Below are positions 1 through 13,300 of a DNA stretch of 64,000 nt, in pieces. Under the pieces are notes generated by a model, which did not search any database, was not told the origin of the DNA, and worked only from the letters and a program-made list of their open reading frames with translations. Source of the stretch: Cymbidium sinense (taxonomy: Eukaryota; Streptophyta; Magnoliopsida; Asparagales; Orchidaceae); the NCBI GenBank assembly GCA_021442155.1, contig CM038215.1, positions 1,388,976 through 1,452,975 of the forward strand. Direction: 5' to 3'. Positions within the stretch are counted from its first letter, which is position 1. Every line of letters begins with the position of its first letter. Made by a program: the position numbers and the translations under genes.

Positions 1-470
1 ATACTAAACCTAAAATAAAAAAATAAAACCTAAAAATAAACCTAAAATAAAAACCTAAAACTTAAATATAAAAAAATAAATTAAAAACCTAAACCTCAAC
101 CAAAAATAACAAATAAAACATAAATCTAAAAAATAAAATGAAAATAAAACTCAACTAAAAAATAAACTTAAACCTAAACCTAAACCTAAATATACAACTA
201 AAATAAATAAACTAAACTAAATAAAAATAAAAAATAAACATAAATAAAAATAAAAATAAAATAAACTAAGATAAATAAATAATAAAGTTAGTAAACTAAA
301 TATACTAAATAAAGCTAAACATATCGATTTACATAATGTTTCTTTAAAAAAAATAAGCAAAAAAAATTTAAACCCAAAGCTAACCCTAAACTATAAACCT
401 TGAATCCTAAACCGTAAACCCTAAAAATAAACTAAAAACCTAAACCTACCGGTTTACTTAATTTAAAAAT
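1..470. repeat. Higher-order repeat copy 1 (pair with 2333-2795)
   Basis: Nearly word-for-word the same as 2333-2795, offset about 2332 bases. It includes an unusual double tag: one containing ATCGATTTACATAATG near 324 and a second with CCGGTTTACTTAATTT near 448. The offset is about twice the basic 1.0-1.15 kb unit, which suggests a dimeric higher-order repeat. A related double tag occurs again at 12540-12685. Identity was judged by eye, not computed. Confidence 0.75.
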
Positions 471-718
471 AAACCTAAACTAAAAATTGAACCCTAACCC
501 TAAAACCTAAACCATAAACACTAAACGTTAAACTATAGAAAAAAACCTTAAACACTAAACCCTAAACCCTAAAGCCTAATCCTAAACCTTAAGCCTTAAA
601 ACCATAAACCCTAAACCCTATCCCTAAATCCCCACCCTAAACCACAACCCTTAAAACCTAAACCTAAACCTAGTAAATAAAACCTAAAAATAAAATATGT
701 CAATAGTAAAACATAAAA

Positions 719-765
719 AATAAAATAAAATAAAATAAAATAAAATAAAATAAAATAAAATAAAT
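719..765. repeat. (TAAAA)n microsatellite
   Basis: About eight consecutive perfect AAAAT/TAAAA pentamers. Similar short runs occur at about 7174-7208 and 14495-14522. They look like local slippage within the A-rich part of the unit. Confidence 0.85.
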
Positions 766-2332
766 AAAACCTAAACTCAATTTAAAAAATAAAATCTAAG
801 ATTAAAAACCTAAAAATTAAAATTAAAAAAAACTAAATAAAATAAATATAATATAATAAACATAAACCTAAACTAAGATAAACTAAACTAAATTAAATAA
901 AACCTCAACTTAAACCTAAAATAAATTAAACCTAAACCATAAACTAAATAAAGTAAAATAAACAAAATATACCTAAACTAAAATAAAAAAATAAAACATA
1001 AAAATAAATCTAAAATAAAAACCTAAACCCTAAACCCTAAACTTTAAAAAGCTAAAAACCTAAACCTAAACTAAATAAAACCTAAAAATAAAATAAATAA
1101 AAAACCTAAACCAAAATAAAAGGAAAAAACAAAATAAAATAAAAATAACTAAAACCTAAACCTAAACCTAAACCTAAAAGAAAATTAAATTAAAATAAAC
1201 TAAAAATAAAATAAATAAAAACATAAACTAAACTAAAAAGTAAAAAAATGTAAATAAAATAAAAAATAAACTTAAAAAATTAAATTAAACCTAAAATAAA
1301 ATAAAATAATAAATAAATAAAAACCTAAACTTGAAAAATAAATTCAAAAATAAAACATAAAAATAAATAAAAAATAAAACCTAAACCCTAAACTAGAAAA
1401 AAAATCAAAACCTAAAATAAAAATAAAATAAACCTAAACTAAGATAAACTAAACTAAACAAAATAAACCCTAAACCTAAACCTAAAATAAACTAAACCTA
1501 AACCTAAACCTAGACTAACTAAAATAAAATAAACTAAAAATAAACCTAAACCTAAACTAAAAAAGAAAACCTAAAATTTAACCTGAAATAAAAACGTAAA
1601 ACCTAAACCTAAAAAAATAAAATAAAAACCTTTACCTAAAAAATAAATTAAAAATAAAACTAAACTAAAAAATAAATGTAAACTTAAACCTAAACCTAAA
1701 AAGTGAATTAAAATAAAAACCTTAAACTAAGATAAATAAACTAAACCAAACAAAAAATAAAAAATTAACCTAAATAAAAATTAAAAATAAAATAAACTAA
1801 ATAAACATAAACATATCAATTTACTAAATTAAAAAAAAACCTTTACTCTAAACCCTAAACAAACCCTAATAACTTAAAAACCTAAACTTAAATAAAATAA
1901 AAACTAAAATAAAATAAATAAATAAAATAAAAACCTAAATAAAATAAAGTAAAATAAATACCTAAACTAAAACCTAAACCTAAACCTAAACCTAAAAAAA
2001 TAAAATAAACTAATTAAAATAAACTAAAATAAAATAAATAATAACCTAAACTAAAATAAAAGTAAAATAAACCTAAGATAAATAATCTAAATAAAATAAA
2101 TACTAAACATAAAATAAAAATAAAATAAATCTAAAATAAAATAAAATAAAACTAAATAAAAACATAAACATAAAAAATAAACCCAAAATAAAACTAAAAA
2201 TAAATAAAAAATAAAACCTAAACCTTAAACAAAAAAAATTTCTATACCTAAAATAAAAATAAAATAGACAAAATAAAATAAACCTAAACCTAAACCTAAA
2301 CTAAATAAAATAAAATAAAATAAACTAAAAAT

Positions 2333-2795
2333 AAGACTAAACCTAAACTAAAAAATAAAACCTAAAAATAAACCTAAAATAAAAACCTAAAACTTAAATA
2401 TAAAAAAATAAATTAGAAACCTAAACCTCAACCAAAAATAACAAATAAAACATAAATCTAAAAAATAAAATGAAAATAAAACTCAACTAAAAATAAACTT
2501 AAACCTAAACCTAAATCTAAATATACAACTAAAATAAATAAACTAAATTAAATAAAAATAAAAAATAAACATAAATAAAAATAAAAATAAAATAAACTTA
2601 GATAAATAAATAATAAAGTAAATAAACTAAATATACTAAATAAACCTGAACATATCGATTTACATAATGTTTCTTTAAAAAAAATAAACAAAAAAAACCT
2701 AAGCTCAAAGCTAACCCTAAACTATAAACCTTGAACCCTAACGTACCCTAAAATAAACAAAAACCCACGGGTTTGCTTAATTTAAAATAAACCTA
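2333..2795. repeat. Higher-order repeat copy 2 (pair with 1-470)
   Basis: Second copy of the window's first 470 bases, including the same odd tag variant near 2651 with a C-A-T-A-A-T-G core. Differences are scattered single bases and one-base indels. The copy loses similarity where the substitution-rich patch at about 2800 begins. Confidence 0.75.
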
Positions 2796-2799
2796 AACT

Positions 2800-3115
2800 A
2801 AGGCTTGGACCTAACCTACCACCCTACTACTACCCCAAGATAAAGAAACTTAAGCCTAAATACCCTCCAGATCCATAGCCCCAGGCTCAAAATAAACCTA
2901 CCACTGACCCTAAATCCCTACCCAAATAAATCTTGACCATGCACTACCTAAACCAAAAACACTAAACATAAACTACATTAACACTGACCTATCTGGGCTG
3001 AGCTCTTATCACTAAATCATTAAACTAGGCCCCAGGCCACTCCACTACAGATCTACACTCTGAGCCAACCACTTCCCAACCCTAACTAACCACTCCCCCA
3101 ATACTATCCCTAAAA
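2800..3115. other. Substitution-rich patch within telomeric array
   Basis: The CCTAAA periodicity persists but many A positions read G or C, giving words such as CTGGGCTGAGC, AGGCCCCAGGCC and CCACCCTACTAC. No coding frame or known element is visible. It is either diverged telomeric repeat or a stretch of poor consensus quality. Confidence 0.5.
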
Positions 3116-3860
3116 AACCTAAACCTAAAATGAAATAAAATAAGATAAAATAAAAACTAAACTCTTACAAAATAAACTAAAATAAAAAACCTAAACTAAA
3201 ATAAATAAACCTAAAATAAATAAACTAAAACCTAAATAAAATTTAAACAAATAATAAGTAAAAATAAAATAAAATAAAAACTAAATAAAACCTAAACCGA
3301 CATAAAATAAAAAACCTAAAATAAAAATAAAGCATAAACCTTAAACTAAAAAAATCATAAAAATAAACCTAAAACCTAAACATAAAATAATAAAATAAAA
3401 TCCAAAGCTAAAAAAAATAAAATTGAAGCCTAAATAATGAAATAAAAAAATTAAATTAAAAATAAACCTAAACCTAAACCAAAACCTAAAAAGTAAACTA
3501 AAATAAAAAACCTAAACTAAAAGAAATGAACCTAAAATAGATAAATTAAATGGAATAAAAATAAATATAAACCTAAATTAAAATAAAAAATAAAATAAAT
3601 TTAACAAATAAAAATAAACTAAATAAACATAAACGTACTAGTTACTATTTTAAAAAAAAAACCTAACCCTCCCTAAACTCTAAACCCTAAATAGTAAACC
3701 TTAAACCCTAAACCCTAAAACCCAAAAGTAAACCTTCCACAATACTTAATTTAAAAAAATAAAAAAAACCCTAACCCTAAGCCCTAAACCCTAAAACTAA
3801 CCCTAAACCATAAATGTTAAACCCCAAAACCCTAAACCAAAAACTAAACCTAAAATAAAC

Positions 3861-5278
3861 CCACTCTTGTTTGGTATCTTGGTTCTTTGTGCTATTTTTT
3901 TTGTCTTGGTTATCTATTATCTTATTTTTTCTGGATTCTAATGAGGACCCTAATTTGAATCTCCATTTTGATTTATCCTCTGGTGGGTTCCAATGTTGCA
4001 CTAACTATTTTGTTGTTGGGGTTGGATTTCTAATTGACCTTGCTGTTTGTGTCCAGGCTGTTGTTCATTTCCTGATAGCTGTGATCTACATTAACTACTG
4101 TTGTTTCTATTCCCATCTAGGTTCAGTTAGGCTTGTGCTGCTATCTCCTTAGAATGCAATGTCTATTCTGAATGGGTGGTACTATGGACAGTTGCTGCCT
4201 TTAGCTATCTTACTGTCTTGGTTATTTGTTGATCTGGATTATCCAATTTTTTTGTCCAACATGCTGCTACTGGAGCTGTAGTTCTGAATATCTTTATTTG
4301 GTGTTGTATTTGGTATTGGGTTATGCTATCTTCCTTTACAAATTCTTTTTGCCAACTACTGATATGGATATTAATAAGGGGTTTGTTCACATCTGCATTC
4401 ATTATTATGATTGGGCTCATTTTCTGGACTTTACTTCTAGGTTGTACTCCTGGCCTGAAAGATTCATATATATATATCATATGTTTGGGATGGTGTTACT
4501 TATAGGCTCATCGACTTGCTTAGCAGGATTTTTGCAAGCTTCCTCTTCTGCAATTTTCTTGTGGATGGTTTTATCTTTGGCCTATTTCATATGTATAAGT
4601 ATCCTCATGTGGTGACTATATTGATGATAATTTTCAGCATGGGACCCCTTATCTTTCTGCCCTTTGCAATTTCCTCTCTATATTATATATAGTTTTGTTT
4701 AGGTTTGCAGGTAATAAAGCCCATAAGACTTTCAACAACTGGTTGTTATCATCTCATAGGTTTGTAGGGCCATGATGACTGTGATGATTTCACTCCCTTT
4801 TGGTTTGGTAGTAGCTGTTGTGATGTAACCCTTCTGCTGAAGTTTGGATGCGCATATTTGCATTTGCCCCAACTTAGGGTGACTGAGCCTGAGCCTTCTC
4901 TATCACAATTCTTTACTATCATTCTCAGATTATGCTATTTTCAGTTATCATTATGTTTGTATTACCTTAACTGCTCTAATTTCTTTTCGTTTACATTTTT
5001 GCAGGTGCTTCTCTCTTGTCCTCTTGTAGGTTTGTTCCATAGTGTCATGCATTGTCATGTCCTGTAGAGCATTGGCCCTAATCTTCCTTTGGCTTTTTAT
5101 GTTAATCTAATTGTATCTTTTGATTGCTTTAATGTCTTATTTTGCTTTTGGATGTACTTAGATAGGTGATTTACTCCTTGGATTGTAGCTTTTGATAGTT
5201 GAGTTTATCCCCTTTAAGGACCTTGAAACCCTCTTTTGTGGCAATAAAATACCCCTACATGGGGTTTCCCAAAAAAAA
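3861..5278 (+). other. Unidentified retroposed polyadenylated insert
   Basis: About 1.4 kb of T-rich, G-containing sequence that differs completely from the surrounding array, which resumes immediately on both sides. The right edge has an AATAAA signal at 5243-5248, then about 22 bases, then eight A at 5271-5278 directly joined to CCAAACCCTAAA. That is the signature of a reverse-transcribed polyadenylated RNA. Short open frames inside (for example 4226-4615 on +) show no recognisable domain and I do not regard them as genes. Candidates are a 5'-truncated LINE 3' end, a non-coding RNA, or the 3' UTR of a host mRNA; I cannot choose between them. The left edge is blunt, with no obvious target-site duplication beyond telomeric repeat. 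Confidence 0.65.
5243..5248 (+). terminator. Poly(A) signal of the retroposed insert
   Basis: AATAAA about 22 bases before the A8 tail of the 3861-5278 insert, at the spacing expected for a cleavage signal carried inside a processed cDNA. The array itself has AATAAA very often, but this one lies in unrelated sequence. Confidence 0.6.
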
Positions 5279-8116
5279 CCAAACCCTAAACCTTAAAACC
5301 CTGAACCATATATCCAACAACACTAAACCATAAACCCTAAACCCTAAACCCTAAACCCTAAACCATAAACCCTAAACCCTACCCTACCACCAACCCTAAA
5401 CCTAAACTATAAACCACTAAAACCTAAACCTAAACCTAAACCAAAACAAACTACCATAAACCATAAACTCAACTAAACTCACCACAAACCCTAAATCCTA
5501 ACTAAAATCTACAACTCCAATCCCTGTACCCAACCCTAAATTAACCTGAGCTAAAAAACCTAAACTAAATAAAATAAAATATCAAACCTATGCTAAAAAT
5601 AACACATAAAATAAACCTAAAATTAAACCTAAACCTAAACATAAAATTAAAATAAAACTTAGGCCTAAAAAATAAAATAAAATTATACAAAAAATAAACT
5701 TAAACCTAAACCTAAACCTAAAAAATAAACTAAAAAAATAAACCTAAAATAAATAACTAAAATAAATAAAAATAAACATAAATAAAAATAAAACTAAATA
5801 AACTAAATAAACCAAAAACTATTAGTTTACTTAATTTAATAAAAAATATAAAAATCAAATAAAAAAACCTTAAACCCTAAACCCCAAACACTAAACTCTA
5901 AACCATAAAACCTATTATGCTAAACCCTACATCCTAAACCTTAAAAACCTAAAAGCCTAAACCTAAACTAAATAAAAAAATAATATAAATAAAAAAACAA
6001 AAACCAAAATAAAATAAATAAAATAAAATAAAATAAAAACATAAACTAAAACTGAAACTTAAACCTAAAAATAAAATATATTAAACAAATAAAATAAATA
6101 AAAACCTAAACTAAACTAAAAAAAATACAAAACCTAAATAAAATTAAAAGTAAACCTAAAATAAAATATAAAAAAAGTAACTAAAAACCTAAACCTAAAC
6201 AATAAACAAAAAAAAAATAAAACCTAAAAATAAATAAAATAAATAAAACCTAAACCTTAAAATAAAATAAATCATAAACCTAAAATAAAAAGAAAATAAA
6301 CATAAACCTAAACTAAAATAAAATAAACTAAAATAAATAAAACTTAAACTTAAACCTAAAATAAACAAAACCTAAACCTAAACCTAAACTAAACAAAATA
6401 AAATAAACTAAAAATAAACCTAAACCTAAACTAAAAAATAAAACCTAAAATAAAAACCTAAAATAATAAAATAAAACCTAAACCTAAACATAAAAATAAA
6501 AAATAAAGCTGTAACCTTAAAAATAAAATAAAATGAGAAAATAAACTAAACCTATACCTATCCTAAACCTAAAAAAATAAACTAAAATAAAAATGTAAAC
6601 TAAAATAAATAAACTAAACTAAATAAAAATAAAATTAAACTTGAACCAAAATAAAAAATAAAATAAACTAAAATTAAAGAATAAACTAAATAAATAACCA
6701 TGGTTTATTTAATTTGGAATTTTAAATAAAAAACCTACCTACACTAAAATAAACCCTAAATCCTGGGCTCTAAACCCAAACCCTAGGCCTTAAACTAGGC
6801 GTGAGCCCTGAGCCCTGAGCCACTCTGACCCTAAGACCCACATAAAACTGATCTAAACCACTGATCTGGCTGGGCGGACCACACCTAAACCCCAGGCCCT
6901 GGACCCCTGAGCCCTGGAGTCTTGGGCCCTGAGCCCTGACCCTAAATCTAAACTGGCAAATAAGTGAGCCATATACTGAGCCTAGGCCAAAGATAGCCAT
7001 AAGCCATAAACGGACACTGGACCCTAAGCACAAGCCTAAATCATGGCCTCAAACCTGACCCTGCCACTGTCTGCATAAACCTTGGGCACAAACCCTAGGC
7101 CCTAAACTGAGCTAAACCCAAAGCTAAATGCTAGAATAAATAAAATTAAAATAAAATAAAATGTGGGGCTGATGAAATAAAATAAAATAAAATAAAATAA
7201 AATAAAATACCTAAACTACTAAATGCATAATAAAGATAAAATAAAAAATAAATAAATTAAAATAAAATAAATAAATACCTAAGCTAAACTAAAATAAGAA
7301 ATCTAAATAAAATAAAGCTAAATAAAATAAAAACTAAATAAAACCTAAACCTAATAATAAACTTAAAATAAAACATACAAATAAATAAAATAAAACTTAA
7401 ACCCTAAACTAAAGAAAACCTAAACCTAAAATAATAATAATAAACCTAAACCTAAACTAAAATAAAACTAAATTAAATGAAACCTAAACCCTAAAGCCAA
7501 ACAAAATTGAAAAATAAAATAAACTAAAAGTAGAAAATAAAACCTAAAAGTGAACCTAAAATAAGAACCTACATCCTAAAATTAAAAAAATAAAATAAAA
7601 ATATAAACCTAAGCCCTAGAAAAATTAGCTCAAACATAAAAATAAAATAAGAATAAAACTAACCTATAAAATAAACATAAACCTAAACCTAGTCCTAAAA
7701 AATAAACTAAAATTAGAAACCTAAACTAAAATAATTAAACTTAAAATAAATAAACAAAACTAAATTAAAATGAAAATAAAACCAAAATCAAAATAAAAAA
7801 TAAAATAAATTAAAAAATAAAAAAAAAAAATAAACTCAATAAACCTAAACCTACAATTTTACTTAATTTAAAAAAATAAAAAAATTAAAAAAACTCTAAC
7901 CCTAAACCCTAAACCCTAAAACTAACCCTAAACCCAAACTCTAAACCTTAAACCTGTACCTTAAACCATAAAACCCTAAACTCTAAACCCTAAACCCAAA
8001 TCCTAAACTCTAAAACCAAAAACCCAAAACCCACCTATAACCCTAAGTCGTAAACCCTAAACCACAAACCCTAAACTGTAAACCTTAATCCCTAAACCAC
8101 AAACCCTAAACCTAAA
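5279..8116. repeat. Telomere-derived array, block II
   Basis: Starts with good CCCTAAA repeat (5320-5370), passes into A-rich ordered units, and ends with a clean CCCTAAA tract (7895-8110) just before the poly(A)-binding-protein pseudogene. Tags near 5819-5840, 6694-6723 and 7851-7880. A G-containing patch lies at 6765-7130. No gene seen. Confidence 0.85.
6765..7130. other. CCTGAG/CCTGGG-rich patch
   Basis: Telomere-like spacing is kept, but TAAA is often TGAG, TGGG or TAGG, with words such as CCCTGAGCCCTGAGCC and GGCCCTGGACC. An apparent minus-strand frame at 6770-7033 arises from this repetitive text and has no domain. The A-to-G direction fits either clustered mutation or a known type of base-calling error on the C strand of telomeric repeats. 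Confidence 0.5.
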
Positions 8117-10388
8117 CTCCTGCTTAGGTTGGTGCCTTCTGGGCTCCCCTTAGGTTCTCAGCGGTGTCCTTCTCCATCTAGATCTATCTTCTTCTTCTTC
8201 TCAGAAAGAAAAATATCAATGAAAATCCTAAAAAATTTATAGGAGAAAAGTTTGGTATCATCATCTTAGGGTTCCTTGTAGAAGAGAAAATCTAAAAGAA
8301 AAAAAAGAGTCAATTTAAAGTTGTTTAACGATCGATCGGATGGCGGTACAAGTGCAGAGCAGTTTACGGTGCAAGCGGTGGTGGCGAATGGCGGTGGCAT
8401 AGAGGCGATTCCGTCGGCGTCGTACATGGGAACTTGGTGAAGTAATTGACTCACAACTTTTGATGATCATGTCGGACATGTGTTGTTTATGCAGTTTAGG
8501 ACATGAACACCGATCCCAGCTGCAGCGTATGTCAATTTTGGCAATCCTATGGATGTGATGAGGGCATTGGAAGTGCTAAATTTTACCCCTCTTAATAATA
8601 AACCAATTCAAATTACAAATAGAGATCCTAGTACTAGAAAAAGTGGGACAGATAACATATTTATTAAGAACCTAGATAAGGCCATAGACAACAAAGCTCA
8701 TCAAGAAACATTCTCTGCATTTCATACCATTCTTTCATGTAAGGTTGCTATAGATCCTTCTGGACAGTCAAAAGGATATGGTTTTGTTCAGTTTGATCGA
8801 GAGGAATCGGCGCAAAATGCAATAGAAAAGTTAAATGGTATGCTTTTGAATGATAAGCAAGTTTATGTGGGACCTTTCTTTTGTAAGCATGAAAGGGAGA
8901 ATTCATTATTTAAGACTAAGTCCAATAATGTTTTTGTCAAAAATCTCTCCAATTCGACAATTGAAGAGGATTTAATAAGAATTTATAGTGAATATGAGAA
9001 CATGACAAGTGTGGTTGTGATGAGAGAAACTGATGGTAAATCAAAGTGCTTTGGGTTTATCAATTTTTAGAATCCAGATGATGGTGCCGAGTCAGAGTTT
9101 AACGGGAAGATGATAAGGAGTGGTATATTGGCAAGCATAGAAGAAAGCTGAAAGAGAACATGAATTGAAAGTGAGATTTGAACAAAGTATTAAGGAGACT
9201 GTAGATAAGTATCAAGGGGCTAACTTATACTTAAAAATTTGGACGATAACATTGGAGATGAGAAGTTAAAAGAACTATTTTCAGTGTTTGGTACAATTAC
9301 TTCTTGCAAGGTCATGTGGGACCCTAATGGTATAAGTAGGGGATCGGGATTTGTTGCCTTCTCAACACCTGAGGAAGCTTCCCATGCACTTGCAGAGATG
9401 AATGGGAAAATGGTTGGTAGCAAACCTCTTTATGTTGCACATGCACAACGTAAAGAAGAGAGGAGAGCTAGGTTACAGGCTCAATTTTCACAAATGTGGC
9501 CAATATCCCTACCTCCTAATGTTAGTCCTCGTGTTCCCATTTATCCTACTAGAGCTCCTCGAATCGGACAACAACTATTTTATGGTCAAGCTCCACCTAC
9601 ACTTATTCCACCACAGCCTGGATTTAGCTACCAGCAGCAGCTTGTCCTTGGGATGAGGCCTGGTTGAGCTCCAATTCAAAAATTTTTTGTTCCCATGGTG
9701 AAGCTGTCAATAGAATAGCATAGGGGTAGGTGGTAGGCGGGGACCCATGCAATAGACTCAGCAGTCAATGCCTTTACTTCAGCAATAATGCTTCCTCGGG
9801 ACGTGTCTATCGCTACCATTGGTTAGCATGCCCTATGTTCCGATGCCTAGTGTTCCTGGAGGAATGCTTTCTGTTCCATATGACATGGGTGGCATGCCCA
9901 TCAGAGATGCCACATTGTCGCAGCCTATTCCCATAGGTACATTGGCTCCCGCTCTCTCAAATGCTCCATCCGATCAGCAGAGAACGATGTTAGGTGAAAG
10001 CTTATACTTCGTTGAGCTAGAAGCGACCATCGCCAAAGTGTGAGGGATGCTTAAAATGGACGGTGAGGAGTCTTTGATTGGAATCAGATGCCTTAAAGCC
10101 AAAGTTGTTGAAGCCATGGAAGTCTGAGAAATCTTGCTTTGGTGACGGAAATATTCCCTCGATCGGTTGGATGTTCATTCTTTGAATGATGGCTTTGGTC
10201 CTTAGAGGCTTTCTTCAACAGAGAGAAAACAAAAAAGTGAAACTATTGGTTTAATTCAGGATTTCTATATGATTTTGGTCTTTATTAAGTGTGAAGTTTG
10301 TTAAATTATTACCTGAATTTTTTGTGTGCTAGATGTGACTTCTTGGTATTATTATTTTTTTCCTAATGGATTTTTTTGAAAAAAAAAA
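8117..10388 (+). pseudogene. Processed pseudogene of poly(A)-binding protein (PABP)
   Basis: Intronless copy of a plant cytoplasmic poly(A)-binding protein mRNA, whose product binds mRNA poly(A) tails and eIF4G. It has a pyrimidine-rich 5' UTR from about 8117 and an ATG at 8340. RRM1 is largely lost, but its end (ALEVLNFTPLNNKPI) is readable at about 8564-8610. RRM2 begins with NIFIKNLDKAIDNK (about 8657) and RRM3 with NVFVKNLS (about 8927). A TAG at 9068-9070 ends that frame. RRM4 resumes at about 9239 ([16 protein letters not shown]), followed by the proline-rich linker to a stop near 9667. After a frameshift the MLLE domain is visible at about 9945-10125 (SNAPSDQQRTMLGE, then AKVVEAMEV). 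A 3' UTR follows and ten A at 10379-10388 abut ACTACAAACCCTAAA. Multiple stops, frameshifts and the RRM1 deletion show it is dead. Family assignment is secure; the parent gene is unknown. Confidence 0.92.
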
Positions 10389-13300
10389 CTACAAACCCTA
10401 AACCTTAAACCCTAAAAACCTAAAAATCTAAACCTAAACTAAATAAAACCTAAAAAAAACCTTAACCTAAATAAAATAACATAAACTAAAACCTAAACCT
10501 AAACCTAAACTAAAATCTAAACCTAATAAATAAACTAAAATAAGAAACCTAAACTAAAATAAATAAATAATACTAAATAAAAATAAAACCTAAATCAAAA
10601 TAAAAAATAAAAAAATAAACTAAATAAACCTAAACTTACAAGTTTACTTAATTTAAAAAGAATAAAACAAACCCAAACCCTAAACCCTAAACCCTAAAAC
10701 TTACCCTAAATCCTAAACTTTAAACCTTAAACCTGGCCACTAAACCTAAAAACCCTGAGCCCTAAACCTGACCCAGTAACCTAAACCTAAACCCAGATCT
10801 ACCTAGGCCTAAACCTGAACTAACCCCTCCCTGGGCCTAAAGTCAGTGAACTGAGCCACTGATCAGCCAGGCCAAAAGGCAGCCCAAACCACAAACCTAA
10901 AACCTAAAAATAAAATAAAATGAAAAACCTAAACCTAAATAAAATAAAATAACCTAAACTAAACCAAACCTAAACCTAAATAAACCTCTAAAATAAAATC
11001 AAATAAAATAAAATGTACCAAAAATAAAATAAATAAAACCTACTAAACTAAAAAAATAAAATAAACGTAAAATTAAAACCTAAATAAAATCAAAATAAAT
11101 GAAAATAAAAATAAAATAGACTAAAATAAAATAAAATAAAAACTAAATAAAAACCTAAACCTAAAAAATAAAGCTAAAAAGATATCTAAAAATAAATAAA
11201 AAATTAAAACCAAAACCTTAAACTAAAAAAAATACATAAATCTAAAATAAAATAAACCTAAACCTAAACTAAAATAAACTAAACTAAAATAAATAAAACC
11301 TAAACCTAAACCTAAAATAAACTAAACCTAAACCCTAAACAAAATAAAATATAATAAACTAAAAATAAATGTAAACCTAAACTAAAAAAATAAAACCTAA
11401 TAAAATAAAATAAAAACCTAAACCTAAACTTAAAAATAAATAATAAAACTTAAACCTAAAAGATAAAATAAAAATAAAAATAAACTAAAAAATAAAAATA
11501 AACATAAACCTAAACCTAAAAAGTAAAATAAAAAACTAAAAATAAATAAAATAAATCAACTACAAAAAAAATAAAAAATAAACCTAAATAAAAATAAAAA
11601 ATAAAATAAATTAAATAATCCTAAATTTACTAGTTTACTTATTTTTAAAAATATCTCTTAACCCTAAACCATAAACCATAAACAAACCCTGAAAACCTAA
11701 AAATGTAAACTTAAACGAAATCCTAAACCTAAAAATAAAATAAATAAAAAAAACCTAAGCCTAAATAAATTAAAAAAATTAAATTAAATTAAAACCTAAA
11801 TTCTAACATAAACCTATTCCTACGCCTATACCTAAAAATAAAATAAAAATACTAATAAAAATAAATATACTTAAAATAAATAATAACCTAAACTAAACTA
11901 AAAAATAAAATAAACCTATCAATAAAAAACCTAAATTAAATAAAAATTAAACATAAAATAAAAATAAAATAAACCAAAATAAAATACTATAAATTAAAAT
12001 AAAAGCTAAATAAACCTAAAATAAAACTCAAAATAAAAAAAAATAAAAAACCTAAAAACTAAAAAAAACTAAACCTAAACAAAATATAATAAACAAAATA
12101 ACATAAACCTAAACCTAAACTAAAATGAACTAAACTAAAATAAATAGAAACTAAACCTAAACCTTGACTTAAACTAAATATAATAAAATAAAATAACTAA
12201 AAATAAAATTAAACCTAAACAAAAACATAAAACCTAAAAATAAACCAAAAAATAAAAACCTAAACCTAAACCTAAAAAAATAAAATAAAATCTAACTTTA
12301 AACCTAAAAATAAAAATTAAAATATAAACCTAAAAAGTAATATAAATATAAAACTCAATTAAAAAATAAACATAAACCTAAACCTAAACCTAAATAATAA
12401 ACTAAAATTAAAAACCTAAACTAAAATAAATAAACCTAAATTAAAAAAAATAAAACTAAATAAAACTAAAAAACAAATAGAAATAAAAATAAAAATAAAA
12501 TAAACTAAAATAAATTAATAATAAACTAAATAAACCTAAAGCTATCAATTTAAATAATTTTTTTTAAAAAAAATAAAAACCTAAACCCTAAGCTAACCCT
12601 AAACTAGAAACCCTAAACCCTGAACCATACACCATAAAAATAAACTAAAAAACCCAAACCTACCGATTTACTTAATTTAAAAAAACTAAACTAAAACCAA
12701 CCTAAACTAAACCCTAAACCCTAAACACAAAAAATATAAATAAGTAAAAGAAAAAACCCTAACCCTAAACCTTAAACCTAAAACCCTAAACACTAAACCC
12801 TAAATCCTAAAACCTTAAACCCTAAACCCAAAACCATAAACCCTAAACCCTAAATCATGAACCCAAAACCTTAAACCCTAAACCCTAATCCCTAAACCAT
12901 AAAAACCCTAAACCTTAAAGCCTAAACACTAAACCCTAAAATCTAACCTAAATCCTAAACCATAAAACCCTAAAACCCTAAGAAATAAAATCCTAAACCC
13001 TAAACCCTAAACCCTAGACCATAAACCCTAAACCCTAAACCCTAAAAATCAAAAATCCTAAGCCTAAAAAATGAAATAAAAATAAAACTAAAACTAAAAT
13101 AAATAAACTTAAACCTAAAAAAAAATTAAAATATAAAACTTAAACTAAAATAAATAAACTTAAAATAAATAAACTAAACTACATAAAAAATAAAAAATAA
13201 ATCTAAATAAAAATTAAAAATAAAATAAACTAAAATATATAAAAAAACTAATTTAACTAAATAAACCTAAACTTATCGATTTACTTAATTTAAAGAAAGA

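Larger units (their letters stand above)
1..3860. repeat. Degenerate telomere-derived array, block I
   Basis: The + strand is almost only A, C and T: CCTAAA, CCCTAAA and AATAAA-type words with very little G. It is not uniform. Tag sequences like TTTACTTAATTTAAAA occur near 319-354, 448-468, 1814-1839, 2651-2683, 2765-2785, 3632-3660 and 3736-3760, each followed by better CCCTAAA repeat. Between tags, sub-motifs such as AAAACTCAACTAAAAAATAA and CCTAAACTAAAATAAATAAA come in a fixed order that recurs in the later blocks. No open reading frame with coding character is seen. The array continues beyond the left edge of the window. Confidence 0.85.

Noticed and set aside
1..3860. A functional chromosome end
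   Set aside because: The leftmost 3.8 kb is among the most degenerate sequence in the window, and no long run of perfect CCCTAAA is present. It is better read as subtelomeric or interstitial.
3871..5067. Membrane-protein-like frames in the 3861-5278 insert
   Set aside because: T-rich DNA gives Phe/Leu-rich translations; several overlapping frames look equally plausible and none has a domain.
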